Positions 1-9,044 of a DNA stretch of 64,000 bases are shown here, in pieces (the first letter of the stretch is position 1; every line of letters begins with the position of its first letter). The DNA is taken from positions 148,693-212,692 of the forward strand of contig NZ_JACIJG010000009.1 in the NCBI RefSeq assembly GCF_014199265.1, read 5' to 3'. The notes below the pieces were generated by a model. That model had not been told where the DNA came from, did no database searches, and saw only the letters and a list, made by a program, of their open reading frames with translations. The translations under genes and the position numbers were made by a program. Origin of the DNA: Brucella daejeonensis. GTDB lineage: Bacteria > Pseudomonadota > Alphaproteobacteria > Rhizobiales > Rhizobiaceae.

Positions 1-378
1 GACACCGTTGAGCAGGCCGCAGGCCGCACCGACAATGACCGCCAGCATGACGGCGGCGATCAGCATCATCGCCGGATCGGCGATGACCCCGCTATTCATG
101 AACAGGATCATGATGCTGGCAACGAATGCCACCATGGCGCCCACCGACAGGTCCAGCCCGCCCGACGAAATCACATAGGTCGCGCCGAGCGCGATGATCG
201 CGATGAAGGCGCTGCGCGTCGCGACATTGAGAAGATTGTCGATGCCGATGAAATTCGGATTGGCAACGGCACCGAGAATGAGCAGCAGAGCGAGCGCGAT
301 AAAGGGCGCAATCGCCCTCAGGTCCCAGTCCTTCGATGTCTTCAGCGCTGTGCTTTTGTCGGTCGCAACCTGTGTCAT
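1..378 (-). CDS. Sugar ABC transporter permease, RbsC type (partial)
   Basis: This is the N-terminal 126 residues of an inner-membrane permease of the ribose/xylose/galactose importer family; the rest lies beyond the left edge. The first residues are polar. A membrane helix follows (about 25-40), then the family hallmark SGGLDLSVG near residue 72 and further hydrophobic segments. The start is the ATG at 378, with a GGGAAG purine stretch upstream. It lies 21 nt downstream of the ATPase gene on the same strand, so the two form one transcription unit. The substrate cannot be read from the sequence; a monosaccharide or sugar alcohol is the family norm. Confidence 0.88.
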   Translation of the reverse strand, partial: MTQVATDKSTALKTSKDWDLRAIAPFIALALLLILGAVANPNFIGIDNLLNVATRSAFIAIIALGATYVISSGGLDLSVGAMVAFVASIMILFMNSGVIADPAMMLIAAVMLAVIVGAACGLLNGV

Positions 379-399
379 CTACTTCCCACTTTATTGTTC

Positions 400-1926
400 T
401 TATGCGGCATTTTCGGCATCAACGCCGGTTGCCAGTACGACGATGTCGTGTTCCGTCATGCGGTCGCCGGTCACCTCGCCTGCGATCCGCCCTTCCCGCA
501 TCACGACGATGCGGTCGCAGATGCCGATCAGCTCCGGCATTTCCGACGAAACCACGATAATGGATTTTCCGGCCTCGGCCAGGTTTGCGATAAACTGGTA
601 GATCTGCTCCTTCGTGCCCACATCGATGCCGCGCGTCGGCTCGTCTATGATGACGATGGACGGATCGAGCATCATCATCTTGGCAAGAAGCAGCTTCTGC
701 TGGTTGCCGCCGGAAAGCTGACCGGCCAGAATGTCCTTGCGCCCCGTGCGGATATCGAATTCGCGGATCGCATCGTCGAGCGCCGCCCGTTCCCGGTTGC
801 GGTCGATCTGCAATCCGCTGACGAATTTCTTCAGCGAGGCGAGCGTCAGGTTGACGCCGATATCCTTGGACAGAAGCAGGCCCTTGCCCTTCCGGTCTTC
901 GCTCAGATAAACGATCCCCGCCATCTGGCTTTCATGCGCGTTGCGAAAATGAACCGGCCTGCCATCGTGGCGCACTTCGCCCTTGCCGGGACGCAGGCCC
1001 GTGACCCCTTCCATCAGTTCCGTGCGCCCCGCGCCCACGAGACCGGCAAAGCCGAGTATCTCGCCGCGGCTCAGGCGAAAGCTTGCATCCCGGACGAAAC
1101 CCGGCACGTGAAAATGCTCGACTTCCAGAATGGCAGCGTTGTCATGCCTGCTCGCGCGATCGGGATAGAGCTTTGCGACGTCGCGCCCCACCATCAGCCG
1201 CGCCATATCGGCGGGCTGGAGTTCGGAAGCCGGATGCGAGGAGACAAGCTTGCCGTCGCGCAGCACCGTCACCCGGTCGGATATTTCCTTTACCTCCGGC
1301 AAGCGGTGGGAAATATAGAGAACGGCTACGCCCTTGGCGCGGATGTCGCGGATGACTTTCAGGAGCGCTTCCGTTTCAAACGGGGTCAGCGAAGCGGTCG
1401 GCTCATCGAAGATCACCACGCGATGCGGCACCAGCAGCACGCGCGCGATCTGCACAAGCTGCCGCTGGGCGATCGACAGCGAGCCGACCACCGCATCGGG
1501 ATCAATATCGGCGCCGAGATCGCGGATCGCCTTGCGCGCGCCCTCGCGCATCGACCTGTCATCGACAACCAGCCCGCGATTAAGCTCACGCCCGAGATAG
1601 ATGTTCTGCGCCACCGTCAGATCGGGTGCGAGCAGAATTTCCTGATGCACCAGCACGATGCCCTGCGCTTCCGCCTCCACCGGCCCGGAGAAGGCCACGG
1701 GCCTGCCATCGATGCGGATTTCCCCATCCGTCGGACGCTCGTTGCCCGCAAGGAGCTTCATCAACGTGGATTTTCCGGCTCCGTTCTCGCCTATGACCGC
1801 GTGAACCTCGCCGCCATATACGCGTAGGTCGATATTCTTCAGAACCTGAACCGGCCCGAACGATTTGGAGAGGGAAACAGCTTCCAGAAGTGCCGGCCTG
1901 TCGTCTTGCGCGGGTGAATTCATCAT
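400..1926 (-). CDS. Sugar ABC transporter ATP-binding protein (two ABC domains)
   Basis: This is the cytoplasmic ATPase of a carbohydrate importer, RbsA/MglA/XylG type, about 508 residues, which is the family's usual length. Domain 1 has Walker A GENGAGKST (about 46-54), the signature LSIAQRQ (150-156) and Walker B VVIFDEPTA (about 169-177). Domain 2 has the usual degenerate Walker A, GLVGAGRTE (about 295-303), and the signature LSGGNQQK (about 404-411). An open frame runs back to 2025, but the product aligns with the family only from the double Met at 1926/1923, so I chose that start. It precedes the RbsC-type permease. The FadR-like regulator is divergent, which makes regulation by it plausible. 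No periplasmic binding protein gene is visible; it may lie to the left. Confidence 0.92.
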   Translation of the reverse strand: MMNSPAQDDRPALLEAVSLSKSFGPVQVLKNIDLRVYGGEVHAVIGENGAGKSTLMKLLAGNERPTDGEIRIDGRPVAFSGPVEAEAQGIVLVHQEILLAPDLTVAQNIYLGRELNRGLVVDDRSMREGARKAIRDLGADIDPDAVVGSLSIAQRQLVQIARVLLVPHRVVIFDEPTASLTPFETEALLKVIRDIRAKGVAVLYISHRLPEVKEISDRVTVLRDGKLVSSHPASELQPADMARLMVGRDVAKLYPDRASRHDNAAILEVEHFHVPGFVRDASFRLSRGEILGFAGLVGAGRTELMEGVTGLRPGKGEVRHDGRPVHFRNAHESQMAGIVYLSEDRKGKGLLLSKDIGVNLTLASLKKFVSGLQIDRNRERAALDDAIREFDIRTGRKDILAGQLSGGNQQKLLLAKMMMLDPSIVIIDEPTRGIDVGTKEQIYQFIANLAEAGKSIIVVSSEMPELIGICDRIVVMREGRIAGEVTGDRMTEHDIVVLATGVDAENAA

Positions 1927-2232
1927 GCGCGACCACCAATAACGGCCAATCGCGCAGGGCGTTTCCCGGACACCTTCCTTCTCGATGCAGTCGCTTGCAC
2001 GTGAACTCCTCCCAAAGCCTCGCATTGAAAGCTTAGCTGTCGTTTTGAGGTACGTAAAGCATAATATGTGCTCTTTTCGGAACCTCGCCCCGCTCCGACC
2101 GAAACTGAACGTCGATTGGGTCCGAAACGCCTGGGAGTAGTGTCATTCCACCCGAACCGAACGGGATTGATCTTCCATCGGAAATTGCCTAGCTGCTTGA
2201 TAGGAGCGCGACAAAAGGCGGAGGCTGGGAGC
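1927..2232. promoter_or_regulatory. Divergent promoter region, sugar ABC operon / GntR regulator
   Basis: These 306 bases separate the leftward transporter operon from the rightward FadR-type regulator, so they must hold both promoters and probably the regulator's operator. There is an AT-richer stretch near 2050-2075, including GCATAATATGTGC, which is a poor palindrome. I could not identify a convincing FadR-type operator or a consensus -35/-10 pair. No gene-like open frame belongs here. Confidence 0.45.
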
Positions 2233-2940
2233 ATGAACGAATTGGCCGACTGGTTATCGGACAAACATCCGATCCAACGGAAGAATGCGGCGGAAGCCGT
2301 ATTCGACGATATACGTTCGGCGATCACATCGGGCCGGCTTGCCATCGGCACCCGCCTGCCCTCTGAAACCCGGCTTGCCGACAGGTTCGGCGTCAGCCGC
2401 CCCATCGTGCGCGAGGCGCTGAGATCGCTCCAGACACTCGGCCTTACCCAGACCCGCACGGGCAGCGGCACTTACGTCCTCAACGCCGTGCCTGCAAGCG
2501 AACTGGTCTATGGCGGTTATTCGGCACGCGATCTGATCGAGGCGCGCCCCTTCATCGAAGTGCCGGCGGCGGGCTGGGCCGCGCTGCGCCGGACCTCTGC
2601 GCAACTGGCGCTGATGCTCCAGCTTTGCGACAAGATGGACCGGCAGACAGACCCTCACAAATGGGAACTGCTCGATTCCCAATTCCATTGCGCCATTGCC
2701 GAAGCGTCGGGCAACACGCTTTTCGCCAAGATCGTGGCCGATGCGCGCGATGCGCTCGTGCAGCAATCGGAACTCGTCAACTTCATGGCGGGGCGGCGCG
2801 AGGCATCCAATGTCGAGCATCGCCGGATTATCGCCGCCATCGAAGCCGGATCGGAAAGCGAGGCGCGACTGGCCATGCAGGACCATCTGGGCAAGGTCAG
2901 AACCGCCGTCGCCTCCATCGTCGGCAAGGAAGATGCATAG
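2233..2940 (+). CDS. GntR-family transcriptional regulator, FadR/FCD subfamily
   Basis: DNA-binding regulator of 235 residues. The N-terminal winged helix-turn-helix covers about 20-82, with the typical LPSETRLADRFGVSR core at 42-56. The C-terminal FCD ligand domain covers about 95-225 and keeps the metal-binding set expected of the family: Asp148 and His152 (DSQFH), His196 (EHRR) and His218 (QDHL). I chose the ATG at 2233 because the upstream frame (from 2068) is unlike the family and a GGAGG lies about 10 nt before this ATG. It faces the sugar ABC operon, so it is likely to control that operon and itself, with a sugar acid or related metabolite as ligand (inference). Confidence 0.9.
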   Translation: MNELADWLSDKHPIQRKNAAEAVFDDIRSAITSGRLAIGTRLPSETRLADRFGVSRPIVREALRSLQTLGLTQTRTGSGTYVLNAVPASELVYGGYSARDLIEARPFIEVPAAGWAALRRTSAQLALMLQLCDKMDRQTDPHKWELLDSQFHCAIAEASGNTLFAKIVADARDALVQQSELVNFMAGRREASNVEHRRIIAAIEAGSESEARLAMQDHLGKVRTAVASIVGKEDA

Positions 2941-3277
2941 AGCATCATTCCCGTATGCCGGTCGGACTCCACCCGATCAACACCCGGAAAACGCGTTTTC
3001 ACGACTTTGTAACGTCCGCAGCTAAGACTTTCTTTCCGCTTTTATATTTGCGTTTCAACGGAAGCGAACCGCTTTCTTGCGGCGGGCGGGATGCCGCGCG
3101 ATACTTGACGCGTCATTTTTTATATGCGTAAACCGCCTCCAAACCTGTCATACAGCTTAACAGCATATCCTTTTAAAGGCGGAAGAATTCGCCGCCCGTC
3201 GAATGGTCCGGTATCGCGTCCGCACAATTGACGCCCCGGATGACCGCCTGTCGAAAACGCGCTCACAGGGAGGAGCA
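2941..3277. promoter_or_regulatory. Intergenic region upstream of ansP, with two short palindromes
   Basis: These 337 bases lie between the GntR gene and the asparagine permease gene, both rightward. A perfect 14-bp palindrome, GAAAACGCGTTTTC, lies at 2987-3000, and TGACGCGTCA lies at 3106-3115. The part from 3100 to 3180 is AT-richer and probably contains the permease promoter, but no clear -35/-10 pair stands out. Either palindrome could be an operator; neither is followed by a T-run typical of a terminator. A strong ribosome binding site, GGGAGGAG, precedes the permease start. Confidence 0.4.
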
Positions 3278-4741
3278 ATGACAATCGAAACCGTGAAAAC
3301 CGCGCCCGCCGAACCGGATGTCTTCACCAGGGAAGATGCCGGTTATCACAAGGCGCTCAAACCGCGCCAGATCCAGATGATCGCTATCGGTGGCGCGATC
3401 GGCACAGGCCTGTTTCTGGGTGCCGGAGGACGTCTCGTGCTCGCCGGCCCAGCGCTGGTTTTCGTCTATGCGCTGTGCGGCTTCTTTGCGTTTCTGGTTC
3501 TGCGCGCCCTGGGCGAGCTTATCATGCACCGGCCCAGTTCGGGGTCCTTCGTTTCCTATGCGCGCGAATTCTACGGCGAGAAACTCGCCTTCGCGGCGGG
3601 CTGGATGTACTGGCTCAACTGGGCGATGACCTCGGTGGCCGACGTCACGGCGGTGGCGCTCTACATGAATTTCTTCAAGCATTATGTGCCGTGGCTGCAA
3701 GGCGTCGATCAATGGGTGTTCGCGCTGACGGCCCTGTTCATCGTGCTTTCGATGAACCTGATGTCGGTCAAGGTCTTCGGCGAGATGGAATTCTGGTTCA
3801 GCCTCGTCAAGGTGCTTTCGCTCCTGATCTTCCTCGCGCTCGGCATCTATTTCGTCGTTTCCGGCACGCCCATCGACGGCCACGTTCCGGGGTTCGGCCT
3901 CGTTCACGAAAGCGGCTTCTTCCCCAACGGCATATTACCGGCGCTCGTCATCATACAGGGCGTAGTCTTCGCCTATGCATCCGTCGAACTGATCGGCACG
4001 ACCGCAGGCGAGACGGAAGACCCGCGCAAGATCATGCCGGGCGCGATCCGCACCGTGGTGTTCCGCCTGCTCGTCTTTTATGTCGGCTCGGTCCTCCTCC
4101 TGTCGCTCCTGCTGCCCTATACGGCCTATAGCGCCGGGGAGAGCCCGTTCGTGACCTTCTTCAGCAAGATCGGCATCGAAGGCGCGGATATCATCATGAA
4201 TCTCGTGGTGCTGACGGCCGTTCTTTCCTCGCTGAATGCCGGTCTCTATTCGACAGGCCGCATTCTCCATTCCATGGCGACTTCCGGCTCGGCACCGGCC
4301 TGCCTTGCAAAGATGAACAAGAACGGCGTGCCCTTCGTCGGCATCGCGGTCACGGCGGTCGTGACGGTCATCGGCGTCGTCCTCAACGCCATCATGCCGT
4401 CGGCGGCCTTCGAGATCGCGCTCAACCTCTCCGCTCTCGGCATCATCACGGCCTGGGGCGTCATCGTGCTCTGCCAGCTCAAGCTCTGGTACCTCGCCCG
4501 TCGCGGCGAAATGGAACGCCCGGCCTTCCGCATGTTCGGCGCGCCCTATACCGGCATATTGACGCTGGCCTTCCTGCTTGGCGTGCTGGTTCTCATGGCG
4601 TTCGACTACCCGGTCGGCACATGGACGATCGCTTCGCTTCTCATCATCATTCCCGCACTCATCCTGGGCTGGTACCTGATGCGCGAGCGCATCTATCGAC
4701 TTGCCGGAGAACGTGCGGTAGAGGCAGAAGTGCCGGTCTGA
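3278..4741 (+). CDS. ansP: L-asparagine permease (APC superfamily)
   Basis: Inner-membrane amino-acid/proton symporter of 487 residues with about 12 membrane helices. It opens with the APC signature [14 protein letters not shown] at about residues 36-49. It closely follows the pattern I remember for E. coli AnsP, including [31 protein letters not shown] segments, [11 protein letters not shown] and a C-terminal [12 protein letters not shown] stretch. The start ATG at 3278 has a strong GGGAGGAG ribosome site about 2-10 nt upstream. The asparaginase gene follows 81 nt downstream, so import and hydrolysis of asparagine are probably co-expressed. Within APC proteins the substrate is inferred from this similarity and from the neighbour. 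Confidence 0.88.
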   Translation: MTIETVKTAPAEPDVFTREDAGYHKALKPRQIQMIAIGGAIGTGLFLGAGGRLVLAGPALVFVYALCGFFAFLVLRALGELIMHRPSSGSFVSYAREFYGEKLAFAAGWMYWLNWAMTSVADVTAVALYMNFFKHYVPWLQGVDQWVFALTALFIVLSMNLMSVKVFGEMEFWFSLVKVLSLLIFLALGIYFVVSGTPIDGHVPGFGLVHESGFFPNGILPALVIIQGVVFAYASVELIGTTAGETEDPRKIMPGAIRTVVFRLLVFYVGSVLLLSLLLPYTAYSAGESPFVTFFSKIGIEGADIIMNLVVLTAVLSSLNAGLYSTGRILHSMATSGSAPACLAKMNKNGVPFVGIAVTAVVTVIGVVLNAIMPSAAFEIALNLSALGIITAWGVIVLCQLKLWYLARRGEMERPAFRMFGAPYTGILTLAFLLGVLVLMAFDYPVGTWTIASLLIIIPALILGWYLMRERIYRLAGERAVEAEVPV

Positions 4742-4822
4742 TTCCATCCGACCGGCGTTCCAGCCGTTTGCTTCGAGGCGCGTTCCGGGCGCGTCTTGAA
4801 ACTCCGGGCAAGTGAGGGAATC

Positions 4823-5770
4823 GTGAATAAAGCGCAATCAACGCCCCTGGTGGCGGTTATCGCTACCGGCGGCACCATTGCAAGCAAGCGCGGAGACAAT
4901 GGCGCGAGCACGCCGACGCTTTCGGGCAAGGACCTGCTCGCTCTTCTTCCGGACGCCGCAGCCGATCTGCGCGCCATCGAACTGATGGCGAAGGATTCGG
5001 CGAGCCTGACCCTTGCCGACATGCAGCGGATCAGCAACGCCGTGAAGGCGGAACTGGACGATACCGCCGTGCAGGGCGTTGTCGTGTTGCATGGCACGGA
5101 TGCGATGGAAGAGACCGCGCTTCTCGTTCACCTCCAGCACAGGATTGCCAGGCCGGTCGTTTTTACCGGCGCGCAATTCACGGCCGATCATCCCGATGCC
5201 GACGGCCCGGCCAATCTCGCAGCCGCCGTCTCGCTCGCCTGCGACGACGCAAATGCTGACCGGGGCGTCCTTATCGCATTCGGCGGTCGCGTCCTGCCTG
5301 TCTGGGGTGCATTCAAATACAGCAGCGACAGCGCCGACGCGTTCCGCGCCGCCCGCGACGTGCGGAATGCGAAAGGCCCTGACCTCGCAAAGCCGCTCGG
5401 CGATATCCGCATCGACACGGTCGCCATCTATCCCGGCTGCGACGCCACCCATATCGTAGCGAGTCTTGAAGCGGGCGCGCGCGGGCTGGTGCTCGCCGCA
5501 CTCGGTTCCGGCAATGCCAATCCTTCCATCGTCGAGGCCGTCAGTGAGTGCACGCGGCGCGGTGTTCCGGTCGTCGTGTCGAGCCGTGTGCCCGTGGGCC
5601 TGCTTGCGCCGGGATATGGCGGCGGCGGCGGCGGACACGACATGGGCGCGGCGGGCGCGATCCATGCCCTCACGCTGCGGCCCGGACAGGCGCGCATTCT
5701 GCTTGCCGCCCTGGTCGCCAGCGGCGCCTCCAGAGAGACGATGGTTCGCGCCTTTGACGATTACCGGTAA
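4823..5770 (+). CDS. L-asparaginase (GTG start)
   Basis: Hydrolyses L-asparagine to aspartate and ammonia. It is about 315 residues long, close to the usual length. The two family motifs are intact: ATGGTIAS near residue 14, with both catalytic threonines, and HGTDAMEET at 90-98 (Thr92 and Asp93). No signal peptide is visible, so it is probably cytoplasmic and acts on asparagine imported by the adjacent AnsP. The longest frame would begin with TTG at 4796. I prefer GTG at 4823 because GAGGGAA lies just before it and the product then starts like other family members. Type I versus type II cannot be settled from sequence alone. Confidence 0.9.
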   Translation: MNKAQSTPLVAVIATGGTIASKRGDNGASTPTLSGKDLLALLPDAAADLRAIELMAKDSASLTLADMQRISNAVKAELDDTAVQGVVVLHGTDAMEETALLVHLQHRIARPVVFTGAQFTADHPDADGPANLAAAVSLACDDANADRGVLIAFGGRVLPVWGAFKYSSDSADAFRAARDVRNAKGPDLAKPLGDIRIDTVAIYPGCDATHIVASLEAGARGLVLAALGSGNANPSIVEAVSECTRRGVPVVVSSRVPVGLLAPGYGGGGGGHDMGAAGAIHALTLRPGQARILLAALVASGASRETMVRAFDDYR

Positions 5771-5776
5771 ATCGCC

Positions 5777-6559
5777 TCAGCTCCCGAACTGGCGGTAGCA
5801 TTCCTCCGCGACCTGCTGTAGCCGGTCGCGGGAAATTTCGCCGCTCACGGCATAACCGATATCATTGTCGATCCAGTAGAAGGTCTCGACGCCGTCATTC
5901 GACGCGAAGCGGAAACTCGTGTCGCGATTTTCCGGGTTGCGCCCAAGGATGACCGACAGGCGCTTGCCTGCCCCGTCCTCATACATGAACAATGCGCCCG
6001 CCTTGCCGTCGACCGGCAGAAGACGCCCACCGACGAGCCTGAAGTCGAGCGCGGCCAGGTCCGGGATATTAAGCGCGTCCATATCGAGCCGCTTGCCGAG
6101 CCATGTCGCAAGATGCGTCTCCTGATCGGAAAAGACTTCCACCGGATGCCGGACCTCGCTTGCATAGACGAGATAGGCGGCATGCGCCTGCTGCGGCAGG
6201 CTCTGGGCGACGGTTCGCGGCGGCTCCCCAGCGCCAAGAAGGTGCGCACCGCCAAAACCGCCCGCCCCTCCGACCGCGAAAGCCGCGAGAATGGCGGCTG
6301 CGATGGCGCCGCGACGAATACCCGCCTGCCTTTTTCCCGCCGTTTGGATCAAAGCGGCATCTTCCGCCTTCGTCCGCGCATAACCGGAAAAGAGCAGCCT
6401 TATGCCTTCGTTCTGCCTGCGCCATTCCCCGGCCAGCGCGGCCTGTTCGGGATCGTCCCGCAGAAGGGCGGCAACGCGCTCCTGCTCATCATCCGGCAAT
6501 TGCCCGTCCACATAGGCGTGCAGTTCCGCTTCGGTGACTGGAGAATTTCGTTCGTTCAT
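5777..6559 (-). CDS. Membrane anti-sigma factor
   Basis: This 260-residue protein has the N-terminal anti-sigma pattern ELHAYVDGQLPDDEQERV (about 11-28), which packs against ECF sigma factors. A single membrane helix follows at about 86-106, rich in Ala and Gly, and then a periplasmic domain of about 150 residues. It lacks the HxxxCxxC zinc motif of the ZAS group, so redox sensing by that motif is unlikely. Its start overlaps the sigma factor stop by 4 nt (ATGA), so the two are translationally coupled. It should hold the sigma factor inactive until an envelope signal arrives (inference from the family). Confidence 0.85.
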   Translation of the reverse strand: MNERNSPVTEAELHAYVDGQLPDDEQERVAALLRDDPEQAALAGEWRRQNEGIRLLFSGYARTKAEDAALIQTAGKRQAGIRRGAIAAAILAAFAVGGAGGFGGAHLLGAGEPPRTVAQSLPQQAHAAYLVYASEVRHPVEVFSDQETHLATWLGKRLDMDALNIPDLAALDFRLVGGRLLPVDGKAGALFMYEDGAGKRLSVILGRNPENRDTSFRFASNDGVETFYWIDNDIGYAVSGEISRDRLQQVAEECYRQFGS

Positions 6560-7107
6560 CTGCTTCTCCGAAGCGTTACGACATTGGAGCCGCTCATGTG
6601 TTCGGCAAGACGCTGGCGCGCCCGCGACAGGCGTGACATGACAGTCCCGACCGGAATATCGAGCATCGCCGCCGCCTCGCCATAACTGTAGCCTTCGACC
6701 ACGACGAGCATCAGCACGGCGCGATTGTCTTCCGGCAGGGTGTTGATCGCGTTTTCCAGAAGCTCAAGCTGGAAGGGATCGGTCTCCCCGGTGGAGGAAC
6801 TGACATTTTCTGCCGCGTCCAGCGTTTCATATCGAACGCGGGCCCGGCTCTTATAGCTGTTGCGATAAAGATTGGTCATCATCGTGAGTATCCACCCACG
6901 CAGATTGAGGCCGCGCCATTGGCCGCGCCGCGCAAGCGCCTTCGCCACACAGTCCTGCAACAGGTCCTCGCCCTCGGCATCGGACTTTGCAAGGCTGCGC
7001 GAATAGCGCCGCATGATCGGCAGGAGGGCCAGAAGCTGGCCCTCGAAACTGTCGGGTACGGACTGGCTCAAGCCGGCCTCATGGCTTTGCTGCGTGCCAG
7101 ACCCCAT
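6556..7107 (-). CDS. ECF-family RNA polymerase sigma factor
   Basis: An alternative sigma factor of 183 residues. Region 2 lies at about 25-95 (with DAEGEDLLQDCVAKAL and RGWILTMMTNLYRN) and region 4 at about 120-172, including YSYGEAAAMLDIPVGTVMSRLSRAR, the -35-reading helix-turn-helix. The ATG at 7107 follows a GGGGGA purine stretch. It lies inside the last 29 nt of the preceding secreted-protein gene, so the three genes form one operon that ends with the anti-sigma factor. A GGGAAT...GTCTAA motif upstream of the first gene may be the sigma factor's own target. Confidence 0.9.
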   Translation of the reverse strand: MGSGTQQSHEAGLSQSVPDSFEGQLLALLPIMRRYSRSLAKSDAEGEDLLQDCVAKALARRGQWRGLNLRGWILTMMTNLYRNSYKSRARVRYETLDAAENVSSSTGETDPFQLELLENAINTLPEDNRAVLMLVVVEGYSYGEAAAMLDIPVGTVMSRLSRARQRLAEHMSGSNVVTLRRSR

Positions 7108-7459
7108 TAACGCCGTCCCCCGTCACGTCGCCGGGCTTCTTGTCCTTGACCCAGTAATAGAGCGGCATTCCGTCCTTTGCCCATTGCTTGCTGCCGTCCT
7201 TGCGCTTGACGAGCGAATAGCCGCCCGAAGCCTTCGCGCCCTTGCTGGCCATGAAAGGCGGCCAATTCTTCGCGCAGCTATCATAGCAGCTGGACATGCC
7301 CTTGCCATCCTTGTCGAACGTATAGAGCGTCATTCCCTTGGCGCCGGTGAGGACCTGCCCTTTGGAGCTTTCCATCGTCTTGACGGCAGGCGCCGCCACA
7401 GCCGAAGACGCAGCCATCGCTGCGATTGCCAGTACGGACATAAAACTTGCGGTTTTCAT
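7079..7459 (-). CDS. Secreted COG4315-type protein (lipoprotein_15 repeat)
   Basis: A predicted exported protein of 126 residues. The signal peptide is MKTASFMSVLAIAAMAASSAVAA, with likely cleavage after AVAA. There is no lipobox cysteine. The mature part carries the repeat of the Secreted repeat of unknown function family: GMTLYTFDKDGKGMSSCYDSCAKNWPP, and a second half with GMPLYYWVKDKKPGD. The two cysteines could form a disulfide. I chose the ATG at 7459 over 7483 because the signal peptide begins there. The biochemical role of this family is unknown. As first gene of the sigma/anti-sigma operon it may be both a target and a stress-response effector of that sigma factor. Confidence 0.83.
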   Translation of the reverse strand: MKTASFMSVLAIAAMAASSAVAAPAVKTMESSKGQVLTGAKGMTLYTFDKDGKGMSSCYDSCAKNWPPFMASKGAKASGGYSLVKRKDGSKQWAKDGMPLYYWVKDKKPGDVTGDGVNGVWHAAKP

Positions 7460-7503
7460 GATCTGCCTCACGAGAGTTTCCATCGCGACATGCGATATGG
7501 GAG

Positions 7504-7533
7504 TTAGACAATCGGAAGGCCCCGTTTATTCCC
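7504..7533 (-). promoter_or_regulatory. Candidate ECF-type promoter of the sigma/anti-sigma operon
   Basis: Read on the minus strand, GGGAATAA is followed 16 nt later by GTCTAA, about 45 nt upstream of the secreted-protein start. A GGGAAT/GGAAT-type -35 element with a short -10 element is typical of ECF promoters and unlike a housekeeping promoter. It suits autoregulation by the downstream sigma factor. This rests on a single site seen by eye. Confidence 0.42.
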
Positions 7534-7579
7534 GCTCATGAAATTTTTCCCGGTTTCGGCACCTTTTTTGATTCAGAGC

Positions 7580-8236
7580 CTAAAACAGCCGCAGCTTGCG
7601 GGCATGAAAAGCTTCGGCATAAGTCTCGGGCGCACGGCACTCCATGCCGCGCAGGCGGGCAAGCCCCCTGAACGTTTCCGGGTCGAACCAGTCTTTGGAG
7701 CGCTGCGTGCCGAAATGCTTCATCAGCAGATCGATCTTGCGATCCATCACCGATGCGGGAAGCGCCGAATAAGCGTTGGGCTGGCCCAGATCGCCATCCC
7801 ATTTCGGTATTTCATATTCGAGGATCACCTGATCGCGAAACAGGTTCCATGTCAGCTCGTTCACCGTGCGGTGGTCCTGATGGGCATCGCCATGACAGTG
7901 GGTGAATACCATGTCCGGCCGGATTCGCCCGCGCTGTTCGATGAGCCATTCCTTGATGGCGCGGCGCTCGGTCGGAAAATAACTGTCCTCGAAGGAGGCC
8001 AGTTGGATATTGAAACTGTCTGCCCCGCGCAGGAAATCGCGCGCCGAAGCATCCGCCTCCACACGCCTTTCCCCGTTTCCCGACAGGACGCACCATTCGA
8101 CATGCAGCGGCGTCCCCGTTTCGATGAGGCTCAGGAGCGTGCCGCCACAGCCGATCTCGATATCGTCGGAATGGGCACCCAGACACAGGAGTTGAAGCGG
8201 CCTGTCACGACCGGAGAGCCCGCGCAGGTCGATCAT
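7580..8236 (-). CDS. PIG-L (LmbE-like) family deacetylase
   Basis: A cytoplasmic zinc-dependent N-deacetylase of 218 residues. The metal motif AHSDDIEIG lies at about residues 21-29 (family pattern AHPDDxxxG) and the third ligand region is GDAHQDH at about 115-121. Family members remove acetyl groups from N-acetyl sugars such as GlcNAc-PI and from related amino-sugar conjugates. It is the last gene of a three-gene minus-strand unit and overlaps the upstream nucleotidyltransferase by 4 nt. Its substrate is therefore likely an intermediate of the unusual sugar made by this locus (inference). An alternative role is modification of a polysaccharide precursor. Confidence 0.85.
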   Translation of the reverse strand: MIDLRGLSGRDRPLQLLCLGAHSDDIEIGCGGTLLSLIETGTPLHVEWCVLSGNGERRVEADASARDFLRGADSFNIQLASFEDSYFPTERRAIKEWLIEQRGRIRPDMVFTHCHGDAHQDHRTVNELTWNLFRDQVILEYEIPKWDGDLGQPNAYSALPASVMDRKIDLLMKHFGTQRSKDWFDPETFRGLARLRGMECRAPETYAEAFHARKLRLF

Positions 8237-9042
8237 AGCGCTATCGCGATATTGGCCGCGCGGCGCTCCGCCTTGTGTCTCTTCCAGGGCATGTCGCCCT
8301 TTTCGACCATGTCTTCCAGCGTCTGCCAGTCGCGCAGCGTATCCATGGACCGCCAGAAGCCTTCATATTTATAGGCCATGAGCTGGTTTTCCGCGATCAG
8401 GCGGCTGAATGGTTCGAGCACCAGTTCCTCGCCGTCGCGCATATAGTCGAATATCTCCCGGCGGAAGAGGAAGTAACCGCCATTGATCCAGATGTCCGAC
8501 GTGTTGGAGGTGCGGAATGCCCGCACGTCGCCACCCTCGGCAATATCGGCCAGGTGATAGGTCAGCGGCGGGCGCACGGCGAGAAAGCAGGCGATCCTGC
8601 CGCTGGCGCGGAAACGTTCCACCATGTCGTCGAGGTCCACGTCGCTCAGCCCATCGCTGTAATTGGCAAGGAAAATTTCCTCGTTCGCCACATGCGACCG
8701 CGCGCTCCACAGCCGCTCGCCTATATTGCGCCAGATGCCGGTATCGAGCAGCGTCACGCTCCAGTCGCGATCGACCTCCTCCAGCAGTTGCACATTGCGC
8801 CCGCCGTCCGAGACCACGCAATCGGCGAAGGTCTGCGGGCGGATCGTCAGGAAGAAATCCTTCACCACATTGGCCTTGTAGCCGAGGCAGAGAACGAAAT
8901 CGTTGTGGCCGTAATCGCTGTAATATTCCATGACATGGTGCAGGATCGGCTGGTGGCCGAGCGGGATCATCGGTTTCGGTATATTCTCCGAATATTCGCG
9001 GATTCTGGTTCCAAGACCGCCGCAGAACAGAACGACTTTCAT
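8233..9042 (-). CDS. Sugar-1-phosphate nucleotidyltransferase, RfbF-like
   Basis: Activates a sugar 1-phosphate to an NDP-sugar. The product is 269 residues. The N-terminus is FCGGLGTRIREYSENIPKPM, close to the glucose-1-phosphate cytidylyltransferase signature GGxGTRLxExT...PKPM. Residues such as HHVMEYYSDYGHNDFVLCLGYK match the RfbF pattern of HIMKxYSxYGxNDFVICCGYK. I chose the ATG at 9042, which follows the methyltransferase stop by 2 nt and is preceded by GAGGAGCGG. The open frame to 9168 is an overlap with the methyltransferase. CDP-glucose formation is the best guess; other NTP or sugar specificities are possible in this subfamily. Confidence 0.83.
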   Translation of the reverse strand: MKVVLFCGGLGTRIREYSENIPKPMIPLGHQPILHHVMEYYSDYGHNDFVLCLGYKANVVKDFFLTIRPQTFADCVVSDGGRNVQLLEEVDRDWSVTLLDTGIWRNIGERLWSARSHVANEEIFLANYSDGLSDVDLDDMVERFRASGRIACFLAVRPPLTYHLADIAEGGDVRAFRTSNTSDIWINGGYFLFRREIFDYMRDGEELVLEPFSRLIAENQLMAYKYEGFWRSMDTLRDWQTLEDMVEKGDMPWKRHKAERRAANIAIAL

Positions 9043-9044
9043 GA

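Noticed and set aside
394..1827. Long plus-strand open frame opposite the sugar ABC ATPase
   Set aside because: It is antisense to a clear, motif-complete ATPase. High-GC codon bias opens such frames; the product is His/Arg-rich with no domain.
4796..4822. TTG as the start of asparaginase
   Set aside because: The extra nine residues are outside the family pattern and have no ribosome site, whereas GTG 4823 follows GAGGGAA.
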